Shown here one piece after another: positions 12,170 through 20,542 of a DNA stretch of 64,000 nt. Origin of the DNA: an uncultured Bacteroidales bacterium (GTDB taxonomy: Bacteria > Bacteroidota > Bacteroidia > Bacteroidales > UBA932); the NCBI GenBank assembly GCA_900541925.1, contig UQMB01000006.1:57147-121146 (forward strand), read 5' to 3'. The notes beneath the pieces were generated by a model. That model was not told where the DNA came from. It saw nothing but the letters and a program-made list of their open reading frames with translations, and did no database searches. Within the stretch, counting starts at the first letter, position 1, and every line of letters starts with the position of its first letter. Position numbers and translations under genes: made by a program.

Positions 12170-12736
12170 TTATTCTTTAGTCACTTGTGTAAAGTTGAGC
12201 TCCACTTGCGTCTTGCGCCCGAAGATCTCGACTATAACCTTAATCTTGCTTCTGTCTTCCAGGATTTCATCCACTGTCCCGCTGAACCCGCTGAAAGGAC
12301 CGTCGGTGATTCTGACAGACTCGCCGACTGAATAGTCCACAAACGTGTCTGCGGCATTGTCCGCATTCTCATCCTGATTCCCGAGAATCCTCGCTGCCTC
12401 CTCTTCACGAAGCGGCACCGGAACTCTCTCGAACTGGGTTCCGTTGGTGGCTTTTTTCTCAGTAAGGAAACCCGACATACCGGGTACAAGGTTGCGGATG
12501 ATGTTCTCAAGCATCGGGCTGAGCTCCGCCTGGATGAGTACATAGCCCGGATAAAGCAATTTGTCCATTGCCTTCCTCTTGCCGTTCTTGGTGACTATCT
12601 CCTTCTTGACAGGGACAAGCACCTGAGCGACCTGATCCTGAAGCCCGACTCTCTCTATTTCCTTTTCGAGGTACTCTTTGGCTTTCTTTTCCTTACTTCC
12701 CGCTGTGCGCAGGACATACCATTTCATTTCACCCAT
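12170..12736 (-). CDS. nusG: Transcription termination/antitermination protein NusG
   Basis: The 188-residue protein has the NGN domain (KWYVLRTAGSKEKKAKEYLE at the start) and a C-terminal KOW domain (GESVRITDGPFSGFSGTVDEI, near residues 135-155). It binds the clamp of RNA polymerase, suppresses or modulates pausing and couples transcription to translation. It sits 18 bases after secE, the common secE-nusG-rplK order. Length is typical for Bacteroidota. Confidence 0.97.
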   Translation of the reverse strand: MGEMKWYVLRTAGSKEKKAKEYLEKEIERVGLQDQVAQVLVPVKKEIVTKNGKRKAMDKLLYPGYVLIQAELSPMLENIIRNLVPGMSGFLTEKKATNGTQFERVPVPLREEEAARILGNQDENADNAADTFVDYSVGESVRITDGPFSGFSGTVDEILEDRSKIKVIVEIFGRKTQVELNFTQVTKE

Positions 12737-12754
12737 CTGAATCAGCTGATAAAA

Positions 12755-12943
12755 TTACAATGTGTAGATGCCTGTCATCAGAGATTGGAAAGCGAAGTCG
12801 ATAACCCAGAGAAGAGCGGCCAGCAAGACAGTTGTGGCTATGACCAAAAGTGCGGAGCTTTGCAGCTTCGCCCAACTTGGCCAAGTCGTCTTCTTGGTCA
12901 ACTCTACGAAAGACTCTTTGAAGTAATTGATAAACTTTCTCAT
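12755..12943 (-). CDS. secE: Preprotein translocase subunit SecE
   Basis: The 62-residue protein has the minimal SecE layout: an amphipathic N-terminal helix (FINYFKESFVELTKKTTWPSW) with the conserved TWPS motif, then a single transmembrane helix (LLVIATTVLLAALLWVIDFAF). SecE clamps SecY in the plasma membrane. It follows tRNA-Trp and precedes nusG, the conserved genomic position. Confidence 0.96.
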   Translation of the reverse strand: MRKFINYFKESFVELTKKTTWPSWAKLQSSALLVIATTVLLAALLWVIDFAFQSLMTGIYTL

Positions 12944-12957
12944 CTTTACATTTAATG

Positions 12958-12988
12958 GATGCCGTTGTCGGAAGCATTTAGCGGCATC
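12958..12988 (-). other. Hairpin between tRNA-Trp and secE
   Basis: GATGCCG (12958-12964) pairs with CGGCATC (12982-12988), loop of 17. There is no T tract, so an RNA-processing or leader structure is more likely than a terminator. Confidence 0.45.
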
Positions 12989-13025
12989 TGTTAAACAATT
13001 ACCAAATCGTAACCTTTGATATTTG

Positions 13026-13096
13026 CAGGGGAAGCAGGAATCGAACCCACATTAACGGTTTTGGAGACCGCTGAACTACCATTGTTCTATTCCCCT
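13026..13096 (-). tRNA. tRNA-Trp (anticodon CCA)
   Basis: The 71-base cloverleaf on the minus strand has acceptor AGGGGAA/TTCCCCT, D stem GAAC/GTTC, anticodon stem GCGGT/ACCGT with loop CTCCAAA, and a T arm with TTCGATT. Discriminator G; CCA not encoded. It is placed between tuf and secE, a conserved arrangement. Confidence 0.95.
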
Positions 13097-13102
13097 GTGG
13101 TA

Positions 13103-13127
13103 GACGGATGTCAATATGGCATCCGTC
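13103..13127 (-). other. Hairpin between tuf and tRNA-Trp
   Basis: GACGGATG (13103-13110) pairs with CATCCGTC (13120-13127), loop of 9. It lies in the 43-base gap after the tuf stop. It may be a partial terminator or a processing signal separating the mRNA from the tRNA; no T tract follows on the minus strand. Confidence 0.5.
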
Positions 13128-13139
13128 CGGAATCTCTGA

Positions 13140-14327
13140 TTAGTCGAGGATCTTGGTCACCTGACCAGCGCCAACGGTACGGCCACCTTCGCGGATAGCG
13201 AAACGGAGGTTCTCGTTAAGTGCGACAGGAGTGATGAGCATAACATCGATCTCAACGTTATCGCCAGGCATAACCATCTCGACACCTGCAGGGAGAGTAA
13301 TCTCTCCGGTAACGTCAAGTGTACGGATGAAGAACTGTGGACGATAGTGGTTGTGGAACGGAGTATGACGGCCACCCTCTTCCTTCTTGAGGACATAGAT
13401 CTGTCCGAGGAAGTGCTTGTGCGGAGTGATGGTGCCAGGCTTTGCGATAACCTCGCCACGCCTTACGTCCTTCTTGTCGATACCGCGGAGGAGAAGACCT
13501 ACATTGTCTCCGGCCTCACCCTGATCAAGGAGCTTGCGGAACATCTCGACGCCGGTGACAACGGTGGTCTTCGGCTTGTCGCTGAAACCTACAATCTCCG
13601 CAGGATCGTTGACATGGATGGTACCGGTCTCGATACGTCCGGTAACTACGGTTCCACGGCCAGTGATAGAGAAGATGTCCTCGATAGGCATGAGGAAAGG
13701 CTTCTCGTTCTCACGTACAGGAAGCGGAATGTAAGAGTCAACAGCGTCCATGAGCTCCATTACCTTTTCCTCCCACTTCGGCTCTCCGTTGAGGGCACCG
13801 AGGGCGGAACCGCGGATGATAGGGGCGTTGTCTCCGTCGAAGTCATACTTGTTGAGGAGGTCGCGTACCTCCATCTCAACGAGATCAAGCATCTCTTCGT
13901 CCTCAACGAGGTCAACCTTGTTAAGGAATACAACCATCTTAGGCACGTTAACCTGCTTTGCGAGAAGCACGTGCTCGTTGGTCTGAGGCATAGGACCGTC
14001 AGTTGCGGCTACTACGAGGATAGCGCCGTCCATCTGAGCGGCACCAGTTACCATGTTCTTTACATAGTCGGCGTGGCCCGGACAATCGACATGCGCATAG
14101 TGACGATTCTGGGTCTGGTACTCAACGTGTGCAGTGTTGATGGTGATACCACGCTCTTTCTCCTCAGGAGCGTTGTCGATCTGGTCGAATGACTTTACCT
14201 CACTCAGACCTCTCTCTGCCAGCACCTTGGTGATAGCAGCGGTAAGGGTGGTCTTACCGTGGTCAACGTGGCCGATGGTGCCGATGTTGACGTGGGGTTT
14301 GTCCCTCTTGAAAACTTCTTTTGCCAT
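13140..14327 (-). CDS. tuf: Elongation factor Tu
   Basis: The 395-residue GTPase delivers aminoacyl-tRNA to the ribosome. The P-loop GHVDHGKT (residues 19-26), DCPGHADY (about 80-87) and NKVD (about 135-138) are intact, as are domains 2 and 3 (GRGTVVTGR; FFIRTLDVTG). It is the only tuf in the window and sits between tRNA-Thr(GGT) and tRNA-Trp in the classic tRNA-tuf-secE-nusG layout. Confidence 0.99.
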   Translation of the reverse strand: MAKEVFKRDKPHVNIGTIGHVDHGKTTLTAAITKVLAERGLSEVKSFDQIDNAPEEKERGITINTAHVEYQTQNRHYAHVDCPGHADYVKNMVTGAAQMDGAILVVAATDGPMPQTNEHVLLAKQVNVPKMVVFLNKVDLVEDEEMLDLVEMEVRDLLNKYDFDGDNAPIIRGSALGALNGEPKWEEKVMELMDAVDSYIPLPVRENEKPFLMPIEDIFSITGRGTVVTGRIETGTIHVNDPAEIVGFSDKPKTTVVTGVEMFRKLLDQGEAGDNVGLLLRGIDKKDVRRGEVIAKPGTITPHKHFLGQIYVLKKEEGGRHTPFHNHYRPQFFIRTLDVTGEITLPAGVEMVMPGDNVEIDVMLITPVALNENLRFAIREGGRTVGAGQVTKILD

Positions 14328-14351
14328 AATATTACGTATAAAAGTTGTTGC

Positions 14352-14377
14352 AAAAACAAGCCGGCTTTTAGACCGGC
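14352..14377 (-). terminator. Small hairpin with T run between tRNA-Thr(GGT) and tuf
   Basis: On the minus strand GCCGG (14377-14373) pairs with CCGGC (14364-14360), then TTGTTTTTG. It could trim transcripts that are meant to yield only tRNA, letting a fraction continue into tuf. Confidence 0.45.
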
Positions 14378-14382
14378 GTTTG

Positions 14383-14454
<72 letters not shown>

Positions 14455-14459
14455 ATTTG

Positions 14460-14531
14460 AGCGGGGTAGGAGAATCGAACTCCCATTTCCAGCTTGGAAG
14501 GCTGGCATAATAGCCATTATACGAACCCCGC
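14460..14531 (-). tRNA. tRNA-Gly (anticodon TCC)
   Basis: 72-base cloverleaf: acceptor GCGGGGT/ACCCCGC, anticodon stem CCAGC/GCTGG with loop CTTCCAA, T loop TTCGATT. It lies five bases from tRNA-Thr(GGT), so the two are cut from one precursor. Confidence 0.95.
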
Positions 14532-14560
14532 TATTTGGAAGCATTCTCCTCTTCCGTGAG

Positions 14561-14645
14561 TGGTGGGCAAGGATGGATTCGAACCACCGAAGGTAAAACC
14601 AGCAGATTTACAGTCTGCCCCATTTGGCCACTCTGGTACTTGCCC
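14561..14645 (-). tRNA. tRNA-Tyr (anticodon GTA)
   Basis: Class II tRNA with a long variable arm. Acceptor GGGCAAG/CTTGCCC, anticodon loop CTGTAAA, discriminator A, and an encoded CCA at 14563-14561. It is the only tRNA of this cluster with CCA in the DNA. Confidence 0.95.
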
Positions 14646-14659
14646 TTATATTACTGATG

Positions 14660-14733
14660 AGCCGATGGAGGGATTCGAACCCACGACCCCGAGATTACAA
14701 ATCACGTGCTCTGGCCATCTGAGCTACATCGGC
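14660..14733 (-). tRNA. tRNA-Thr (anticodon TGT)
   Basis: 74-base cloverleaf: acceptor GCCGATG/CATCGGC, the same acceptor as the second tRNA-Thr, anticodon stem CGTGA/TCTCG with loop TTTGTAA, T loop TTCGAAT. It is the first gene of the tRNA-tuf-ribosomal protein-rpoBC superoperon. Confidence 0.95.
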
Positions 14734-14770
14734 AATGCCTATTTCAAAGTTCCCAACGCACTTTGGGACT

Positions 14771-14801
14771 GCAAAGATAGGAATTATTTCTTATCTTCAA
14801 A
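14771..14801 (-). promoter_or_regulatory. Promoter of the tRNA-tuf-ribosomal protein-rpoBC superoperon
   Basis: The minus strand reads TTTG (14801-14798), 18 bases, then TATCTTTGC (14779-14771). The -33 box lies inside the last codons of dxs, so this promoter overlaps the upstream gene. Transcription should start near 14768, about 35 bases before tRNA-Thr(TGT). Confidence 0.75.
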
Positions 14802-16655
14802 ACAAATTTTCAATCTTTTTTCGATGCCGTCTCTGTCCAGGCCGCACTCGTGCAGCTGCACCGATTGTCTTGCCTGCGGGGTGAACCTGTCTGGCACTCC
14901 CAGTCCCTCGGCTCTGGCGCTGTAGCCGCCGCTTTCGAGGAATTCGCACACGGCCCCGAATAGCCCGCCCTTCAGGCTGCCGTCCTCGGCTGTGATGATG
15001 TGGCGGTACTTCGTGGCAATCTTGTCCAGCAGCTCTTCGTCCAGAGGTTTCACATATCTGAAATTGTAGACTCCGACCCTGCCCGGGAAGCTCGCGGCCG
15101 CCTCCACCGCCCTGTTGACTACCGGGCCCGTGCAGATCAGCGCCACCTCGCTGCCTTCCATGAGAGTCTCAGCCTTGCCGACCGGCAACTCTTCAAACTC
15201 CTCGTCTTCCCAGCGGACGCCTTCACCCATCCCCCTCGGATACCTTATTATAAAAGGACCGGCGGTCTGTTTCCAGGCGGTGTACATGAGCATCTTGAGT
15301 TCCCTCTCGTCTTTCGGGGCGCTTATGACGGTGTCCGGCACGCAGCGGAATGCCGCTATGTCGAGCACACCGTGGTGCGTGGCGCCGTCCTCGCCCACCA
15401 GCCCCGCCCTGTCCAGGCACAGCACGACGGGCAGCTTCTGGAGGGCGACATCGTGCACTATCTGGTCGTATGCCCTCTGGGCGAAGGAAGAGTAGATGTT
15501 GCAGAACGGCTTGAGCCCTCCGGCCGCGAGTCCGGCCGAGAATGTCACCGCGTGCTCTTCCTCTATCCCTACATCGAAGAACTGTTCCGGTCTCTCGGCG
15601 GCCAGCAGGTTCATCCCGCAGCCCCGGGCCATTGCCGGGGTCACTCCCACGACCTTGGGATCCATCCCGGCGAGGTCGAGCAGCACTTTCCCGAAGACGT
15701 CCTGATACCTTGCTTTCAGGTGCGGGGACGGCAGGAGTTCGCCGGTGGCGGCGTTGAACTTGCCCGGAGCGTGCCATACCACAGGGTCCGCTTCCGCCGG
15801 GGCGAAGCCTTTGCCCTTTACGGTCAGACAATGCAGGATGCGCGGGCCCCCGATGTCTTTGAGTTTCTGCAGGGTGTCCACTACATCCTCGATATCATTG
15901 CCGTCTATCGGGCCGAAATAGCGGAATCCAAGGGATTCGAAGAGGTCTCCTCCCGATTTCTTGACGAACCAGGACTTGAGGCTCCGGACCCAGCGCTGCA
16001 GGAAGTGCCTGAAGCCGTGGTCGCCGAGGAAATCCCACACCCTGGCTTTGAAGCGGTTGTACGAACTGCTCGTGGAGATTTTGAGCAGGTATTCGTGCAT
16101 CGCGCCTATGTTGTCGTCAATCGACTGGTTGTTGTCGTTGAGCAGTACGAGCAGGTCGGCCCTGCTTGCTCCGGCGTTGTTCAGGCCCTCGAAGGCCAGT
16201 CCACCCGTCATCGCCCCGTCCCCGATCAGCGCTATGGCCTTGCGGTGCAGGTGCTGGATCTTGGCGGCCTGCGCGAATCCCAGCGCCGCCGAGATGGAGG
16301 TTGAGGAGTGCCCGGCGCCGAAGCAGTCGTATTCGCTTTCGTCACGTCTCGGGAAGCCCCCGATACCGCCTTCGCAGCGCAGCGTGCCGAAGGCGTTCCT
16401 GCGTCCGGTGAGCAGCTTGTGCGCGTACGCCTGGTGTCCGACATCGAAGACGAACTTGTCTTCAGGGGTGTCGAAGACATAGTGGACCCCGACTATCAGC
16501 TCCACAGCTCCGAGGCTGGAAGCGAGATGGCCGGGGTGCTCCGCGCAGGTGTTGATTATGCAGTCCCGTATCTCAGAGCACAACTGCTTGAGCTGCTGGA
16601 TGCTGAAGCCCCTGATGTCTGAGGGGGACGATATGCTGTCGAGAAGTTCGTACAT
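14784..16655 (-). CDS. dxs: 1-deoxy-D-xylulose-5-phosphate synthase
   Basis: The 623-residue thiamine-diphosphate enzyme joins pyruvate and glyceraldehyde 3-phosphate, the first step of the MEP isoprenoid pathway. Visible motifs are DVGHQAYAHKLLTGR near residue 70, GAGHSSTSISAALGFA near 115, and the ThDP-binding GDGAMTGGLAFEGLNNAG ending in NDNNQSIDDN near 145-180. The pyrimidine-domain motif FFDVGIEEEHAVTFSAGLA and a DRAGLVGEDGATHHG segment in the second half are intact. The start ATG shares one base with the upstream transporter stop (TAATG), so the two are translationally coupled. It is the last gene of ssb-MFS-MFS-dxs. Confidence 0.96.
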   Translation of the reverse strand: MYELLDSISSPSDIRGFSIQQLKQLCSEIRDCIINTCAEHPGHLASSLGAVELIVGVHYVFDTPEDKFVFDVGHQAYAHKLLTGRRNAFGTLRCEGGIGGFPRRDESEYDCFGAGHSSTSISAALGFAQAAKIQHLHRKAIALIGDGAMTGGLAFEGLNNAGASRADLLVLLNDNNQSIDDNIGAMHEYLLKISTSSSYNRFKARVWDFLGDHGFRHFLQRWVRSLKSWFVKKSGGDLFESLGFRYFGPIDGNDIEDVVDTLQKLKDIGGPRILHCLTVKGKGFAPAEADPVVWHAPGKFNAATGELLPSPHLKARYQDVFGKVLLDLAGMDPKVVGVTPAMARGCGMNLLAAERPEQFFDVGIEEEHAVTFSAGLAAGGLKPFCNIYSSFAQRAYDQIVHDVALQKLPVVLCLDRAGLVGEDGATHHGVLDIAAFRCVPDTVISAPKDERELKMLMYTAWKQTAGPFIIRYPRGMGEGVRWEDEEFEELPVGKAETLMEGSEVALICTGPVVNRAVEAAASFPGRVGVYNFRYVKPLDEELLDKIATKYRHIITAEDGSLKGGLFGAVCEFLESGGYSARAEGLGVPDRFTPQARQSVQLHECGLDRDGIEKRLKICFEDKK

Positions 16656-18010
16656 TACTTGCCGCTCGGTTTGTCAAGAGCAAGCTCGGGGTGCCTGCGG
16701 GACGAGCCCGACAGCGCGAGGGCCACTATGACGGCCAGCACTCCAAGCGCTATGAAAATGTATTCTGCCCGGGAAGCCGCGTCCACGCCGCTGAAGCTCT
16801 TGAAAATCCTCCCGACGAACACCGGCACGAGCAGCATGCCCATGTTCTGGACCCAGTATATGAGGGAGTAGGCGGTGCCGAGGTTGCGCTCCGGGACAAT
16901 CTTGGGCACTGACGGCCACATTGCCGAAGGCACCAGTGAATACCCCGTGCCGAGTATCGCGATGGAGAAGTATCCCCAGAACGGAACGCCCTGCGGGGCG
17001 AACCTGAGAAGCAGGTGCGCGAGCAGGACCATCCCCGCGCCGGTGATCATCCACAGCGTCGCCTTCCCTACCTTGTCCACAAGGGCGCCGAAGAGGGGAG
17101 TGAAGACGACGGTGAAGAAAGGTATCATGGTGATCACCCATTTCGCGTTGTCCACATCCATCCCGAAGCGCGGGATCACTATGGCTGTCCCGAACTTCTT
17201 GAACGAGATGATGCAGCAGTAGAAGAAGACGCAGAGCAGGGAAATCATTATGAAGCGCGGATTCGCCAGGAGTTTGAGCAGGTCGGAGAACTTGAACTTG
17301 TCCTCGTCCCTGACGCTGCCCCTTCCGCTCTGTATGCCGTGCTGCCTGTCGAAGCGGGCGTCCATCGCCACGAACACCGCCCATAGAAGTACTCCTATAA
17401 ATATAAGGCATAGTCCCAGCATCGCCGGCCGGGCGGTCTCCGAGAGGGTGTAGATTTCTCCCTCCGCCTTGCGGGCGACCAGCACGGGGGCGAGGATGAA
17501 CGCTGCCGCAGTGCCGAGCCTGGCGACGGCGACCTGTGCCCCCATGGCGAAGGCCACATTGCGGCCCTTGAACCACTTGGCGATGGAGCGCGTTACGGCG
17601 ACTCCGGCAATCTCGCTGCCGAGTCCGAACAGCATGCAGCCGATGTACGCTATGAGCAGGGACGTCGCAGGGGCGAACCCGGAACGCAGGGCGAACAGCA
17701 CCAGTCCGGCGCCGAGGGCCATCAGGCCCACGAACACGGAGCCGATTACCCTGACGCCGAAGATGTCAAGCAGGATACCGCAGACAATCAGCCCGCCGCA
17801 GACGCACAGGAAACTGTATCCGCCTGCATAGAAACCGTAGTCTGCGCTGTTCCAGCCGAGTTCAAGGCATTCCGGGTGCTGGAAGATCTGCGAGAGCGTC
17901 GAGAACATGTCGTCGAAGAAGTACGACGCGAACATCGGCACCATCAGGCAGATGAGCGCAATCCAGCAGGCGGTGTTGCCGCCGCCGTTTCCCCCTGTTC
18001 TAAGAGTCAT
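16655..18010 (-). CDS. MFS transporter, second of a paralogous pair
   Basis: The 451-residue protein has about 12 hydrophobic segments and belongs to the major facilitator superfamily. The loop motif between helices 2 and 3 (GILLDIFGVRVIG) and a K-W-F-K-G-R motif near residue 150 (AKWFKGRNVAFAMG) are shared with the neighbouring paralogue. The overall look resembles the MFSD1-like group (a dipeptide carrier in animals), but the substrate cannot be inferred. It starts two bases after the paralogue's stop and overlaps dxs by one base, so the genes are co-transcribed and coupled. The central cytoplasmic loop (residues ~215-250) is long and charged. Confidence 0.8.
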   Translation of the reverse strand: MTLRTGGNGGGNTACWIALICLMVPMFASYFFDDMFSTLSQIFQHPECLELGWNSADYGFYAGGYSFLCVCGGLIVCGILLDIFGVRVIGSVFVGLMALGAGLVLFALRSGFAPATSLLIAYIGCMLFGLGSEIAGVAVTRSIAKWFKGRNVAFAMGAQVAVARLGTAAAFILAPVLVARKAEGEIYTLSETARPAMLGLCLIFIGVLLWAVFVAMDARFDRQHGIQSGRGSVRDEDKFKFSDLLKLLANPRFIMISLLCVFFYCCIISFKKFGTAIVIPRFGMDVDNAKWVITMIPFFTVVFTPLFGALVDKVGKATLWMITGAGMVLLAHLLLRFAPQGVPFWGYFSIAILGTGYSLVPSAMWPSVPKIVPERNLGTAYSLIYWVQNMGMLLVPVFVGRIFKSFSGVDAASRAEYIFIALGVLAVIVALALSGSSRRHPELALDKPSGK

Positions 18011-18012
18011 CT

Positions 18013-19407
18013 TTATTCCTGGATATTAGGGAGTTCGAGTCCGTAGCCCTTCTTCTTGTCCTCGGCCTTCAGGTAGATGCTGAGCACGAAGGCAAGAATG
18101 CCGAAACTTGAGAACACGATCATCGGCACCAGATAGCCTCCCGTCGACTGGAGCAGGGAGCCTATCAGCTTAGGCACGAGGCACAGGCCGATGTTCTGCA
18201 CCCAGAAGATGAGGCAGTATGCGCTTCCGAGAATCTTCTCGTCGATGATCTTAGGCACTGACGGCCACAGGGCCGCAGGCACGAGAGAGAAGCTGACGCC
18301 GAGCACCACGATGAGCGTGAGGGCGAGAGCCTTCGACGGGAACATCGGGAGCAGGAAGGCGAAAGACAGGTGGCAGGCAATCATGATGACGGCTCCCACC
18401 ATCAGCATTGACGCGCCCTTGCCCTTGCGGTCGAGGAAGATGCCGAGCAGCGGAGTGAGCAGCATGGCCAGGATAGGGAAGCAGCTGAACAGACGGCTGG
18501 CTTCAGTGGCATCCACCCCGAGGGTCACTTCAAGCATGTTCGGAGCGTAGCGCTGGAACGGGAAGATCGCACTGTAGTAGAGCACGCAAAGCAGGGCCAC
18601 GAGCCAGAACATCTTGCTCTGGAATATCTTGCCGAGATCCGAGATGTGGAACTCGTCCTCCGGCGACTTCTCGTCGGTGGCGAGTCCGGCGGCGACGAGC
18701 TGCTTGTCGAACTTGTTGTCCATCACCGAGAACACGATGAAGTTGATGAGTCCTACGCAGAGCAGGCAGCCGCAGAAGAGCATCGAAGCCACCACGGTGT
18801 CGCCAGGTCCGATGATGCCGTCAGCGTTGCCGAAGCGGTCGGCGATGATAGGGGAAATCCACATCACGGCGAACACGCCGAGACGGGCGATGGCCATCTC
18901 GAGTCCCATGGCGAGGGCCATTTCCTTGCCCTTGAACCACTTGGCGATAGCCTTGGAGACGGTTGTGCCGGCCATCTCGCATCCGCATCCGAAGACCATG
19001 AATCCGAGGCAGGCCATCTTCGCGCTGCCAGGAAGGGTTGTCCACCAGGAGTCGAGCCATCCGCAGAAGGCCGTGGTCTGGAACCAGTCGCTCACGCCGA
19101 TCAGCTTGATGCCGGCGCCCGCCACCATCAGCGAGGCGGACAGGATGCCGGTGAAGCGCACGCCCATCTTGTCGAGTATGATGCCTGCGAGTATGAGGAA
19201 GCCGAACACGTTGAGTATGTACTCGGACGAGGCGTATGTGCCGAAGGAGTCACTGTCCCATCCGCGCTGGGTCTCAACCAGAGACTTGAGAGGGGAGAGC
19301 ACGTCCACGAACATGTACGCGAAGAACATCATCAGGGCGATGAGCACCAGGGCGGCCCATCTTGCTGCCGGATAGTCGTTGAGCAGCCTCTTTATCTTTT
19401 CTGCCAT
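18013..19407 (-). CDS. MFS transporter, first of a paralogous pair
   Basis: The 464-residue protein starts at ATG 19407 (MAEKIKRLLNDYPAARWAAL); the open frame extends 79 codons further upstream but that part overlaps ssb in another frame and is not credible. It has about 12 transmembrane segments, the MFS loop motif GIILDKMGVRFTG and AKWFKGKEMALAMG. Gene order, length and motifs mark it as a tandem duplicate of the next gene, with considerable divergence. The N-terminal cytoplasmic tail carries several Lys/Arg residues. It lies 13 bases downstream of ssb. The substrate is unknown. Confidence 0.8.
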   Translation of the reverse strand: MAEKIKRLLNDYPAARWAALVLIALMMFFAYMFVDVLSPLKSLVETQRGWDSDSFGTYASSEYILNVFGFLILAGIILDKMGVRFTGILSASLMVAGAGIKLIGVSDWFQTTAFCGWLDSWWTTLPGSAKMACLGFMVFGCGCEMAGTTVSKAIAKWFKGKEMALAMGLEMAIARLGVFAVMWISPIIADRFGNADGIIGPGDTVVASMLFCGCLLCVGLINFIVFSVMDNKFDKQLVAAGLATDEKSPEDEFHISDLGKIFQSKMFWLVALLCVLYYSAIFPFQRYAPNMLEVTLGVDATEASRLFSCFPILAMLLTPLLGIFLDRKGKGASMLMVGAVIMIACHLSFAFLLPMFPSKALALTLIVVLGVSFSLVPAALWPSVPKIIDEKILGSAYCLIFWVQNIGLCLVPKLIGSLLQSTGGYLVPMIVFSSFGILAFVLSIYLKAEDKKKGYGLELPNIQE

Positions 19408-19420
19408 AATGTTTGGGTTT

Positions 19421-19960
19421 TTAGAATGGAAGGTCGTCTGCCGGGTCGTCGGCAACCGCAGGAGCCGCCTGCTGTACTGGTTGAGGCGCCGCCTGCTGCG
19501 AAGGTTTCGGGTATTGCTGCTGATATGAAGGCTGCTGCGGCTGGTATCCGGCCTGCGGACCTGCGCCGTATTGAGGGCCTCCCGTCTGATATCCGCCGCC
19601 ATTGTCGGAAGCGTCCCTGCGTCCGAGCAGCTGGAGATTGTCAACGTTGATTTCTGTCGTGTATCTCTTGGCTCCGCTCTGGTCGGTCCAGGATCTTGTC
19701 CTGAGCCTGCCTTCTATATAGAGTTGGGTGCCTTTCTTGACGAAGCGTTCAACTATGTCGGCGGGCTGTCCCCAGGCCACTATGTTGTGCCACTCGGTGT
19801 TCTCCCGGGTCTCTCCGCTACGGTCTCTGAACCGCTCCGTCGTCGCCAGCGTGAAGGTGGCGACTTTCCTTCCCTGCCCTCCCTGGGCGTTTCCTTCAAG
19901 GTAACGCACTTCCGGGTCTTTCCCGACGTTACCGATAAGCATTACTTTATTCAGTGACAT
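19421..19960 (-). CDS. ssb: Single-stranded DNA-binding protein
   Basis: The 179-residue protein is placed from ATG 19960 (MSLNKVMLIGNVGKDPEVRY), the family start; an upstream in-frame extension runs through the promoter region and into aroK and is rejected. Residues 1-110 form the OB-fold (EWHNIVAWGQPADIVERFVKKG), followed by a Gly/Gln/Pro-rich linker and the acidic tip DDPADDLPF that recruits repair and replication proteins. It heads an unusual operon with two MFS transporters and dxs. Confidence 0.95.
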   Translation of the reverse strand: MSLNKVMLIGNVGKDPEVRYLEGNAQGGQGRKVATFTLATTERFRDRSGETRENTEWHNIVAWGQPADIVERFVKKGTQLYIEGRLRTRSWTDQSGAKRYTTEINVDNLQLLGRRDASDNGGGYQTGGPQYGAGPQAGYQPQQPSYQQQYPKPSQQAAPQPVQQAAPAVADDPADDLPF

Positions 19961-20032
19961 ATAAACAAAATTTATCCTGCAAGATAGAGTTTTTTTCGTT
20001 AAAAACGATGGTTTTTTGGCTATCTTTCGGGC
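19961..20032. promoter_or_regulatory. Divergent ssb/aroK promoter region
   Basis: Plus strand: TATCTTTC at 20021-20028, one mismatch from TAnnTTTG, four bases before the GTG of aroK. Minus strand: a TATCTTGC element (19985-19978) is a weaker candidate for ssb. A/T runs separate the two. Confidence 0.5.
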
Positions 20033-20542
20033 GTGAAAAAGAGGGTTATCGCTTTGACGGGGTTTATGGGATGCGGCAAGAGCAGCGTGGGACGCGAGCT
20101 TGCCGCTCTGACGGACGCGCACTTCGCGGACCTGGATTCCGTCATAGTGAAGCGCGAGGGACGCCGCATACCAGAGATATTCGCATCTGGCGGTGAGGAG
20201 GCGTTCCGCAAGGCGGAACTTGAGGCGCTTGAGGCGTTTCTGGACAAGGCCGAGTCGATATGGAAGCCTTCGGTGCTTTCTCTTGGGGGAGGCACTTTCT
20301 GCTTTCCGGCTTCCAGAAGTGTCCTTCTGGAGAGGGCGGAGTGCGTCTACCTCAAGGCTTCGCTGGAGGACATACGCTCACGTGTAGGTGCCAATGACGC
20401 TTCCCGCCCGCTATTCAAGGATGCGGACAGGCTCTTCGCCGTCAGGGAACCGATATATTCCCTTGCCCCGCTGACGGTGGACACGTCCGGGAAGTCTGTC
20501 CGGGAAGTGGCCGAGCAGATCAGAGATATACTTTTCGCATAG
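20033..20542 (+). CDS. aroK: Shikimate kinase
   Basis: The 169-residue enzyme phosphorylates shikimate with ATP in the chorismate pathway. The P-loop GFMGCGKSSVG occupies residues 10-20, the D-x-D-type substrate residues follow (FADLDSVI), then R-R-I-P-E-I-F and the GGG motif (LSLGGGT). The start is GTG at 20033, forced because the P-loop begins ten residues later and no in-frame ATG precedes it. A -7 box ends four bases upstream, so the mRNA is probably leaderless. Its 3' end overlaps the end of aroE by 23 bases on the opposite strand. Confidence 0.93.
   Translation: MKKRVIALTGFMGCGKSSVGRELAALTDAHFADLDSVIVKREGRRIPEIFASGGEEAFRKAELEALEAFLDKAESIWKPSVLSLGGGTFCFPASRSVLLERAECVYLKASLEDIRSRVGANDASRPLFKDADRLFAVREPIYSLAPLTVDTSGKSVREVAEQIRDILFA

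Noticed and set aside
15000..16304. 434-codon plus-strand frame over dxs
   Set aside because: Shadow of dxs; the real gene has every family motif and the mirror frame none.
18646..19650. Long plus-strand open frame opposite the first MFS gene
   Set aside because: It is the antisense of a clear membrane protein gene; the translation is His/Glu/Gly-rich with no family features, typical of a GC-rich shadow frame.
19961..20122. 54-codon upstream extension of ssb
   Set aside because: It would run through the A/T-rich promoter region and into aroK on the other strand, and the family start MSLNKVMLIGNV lies at 19960.
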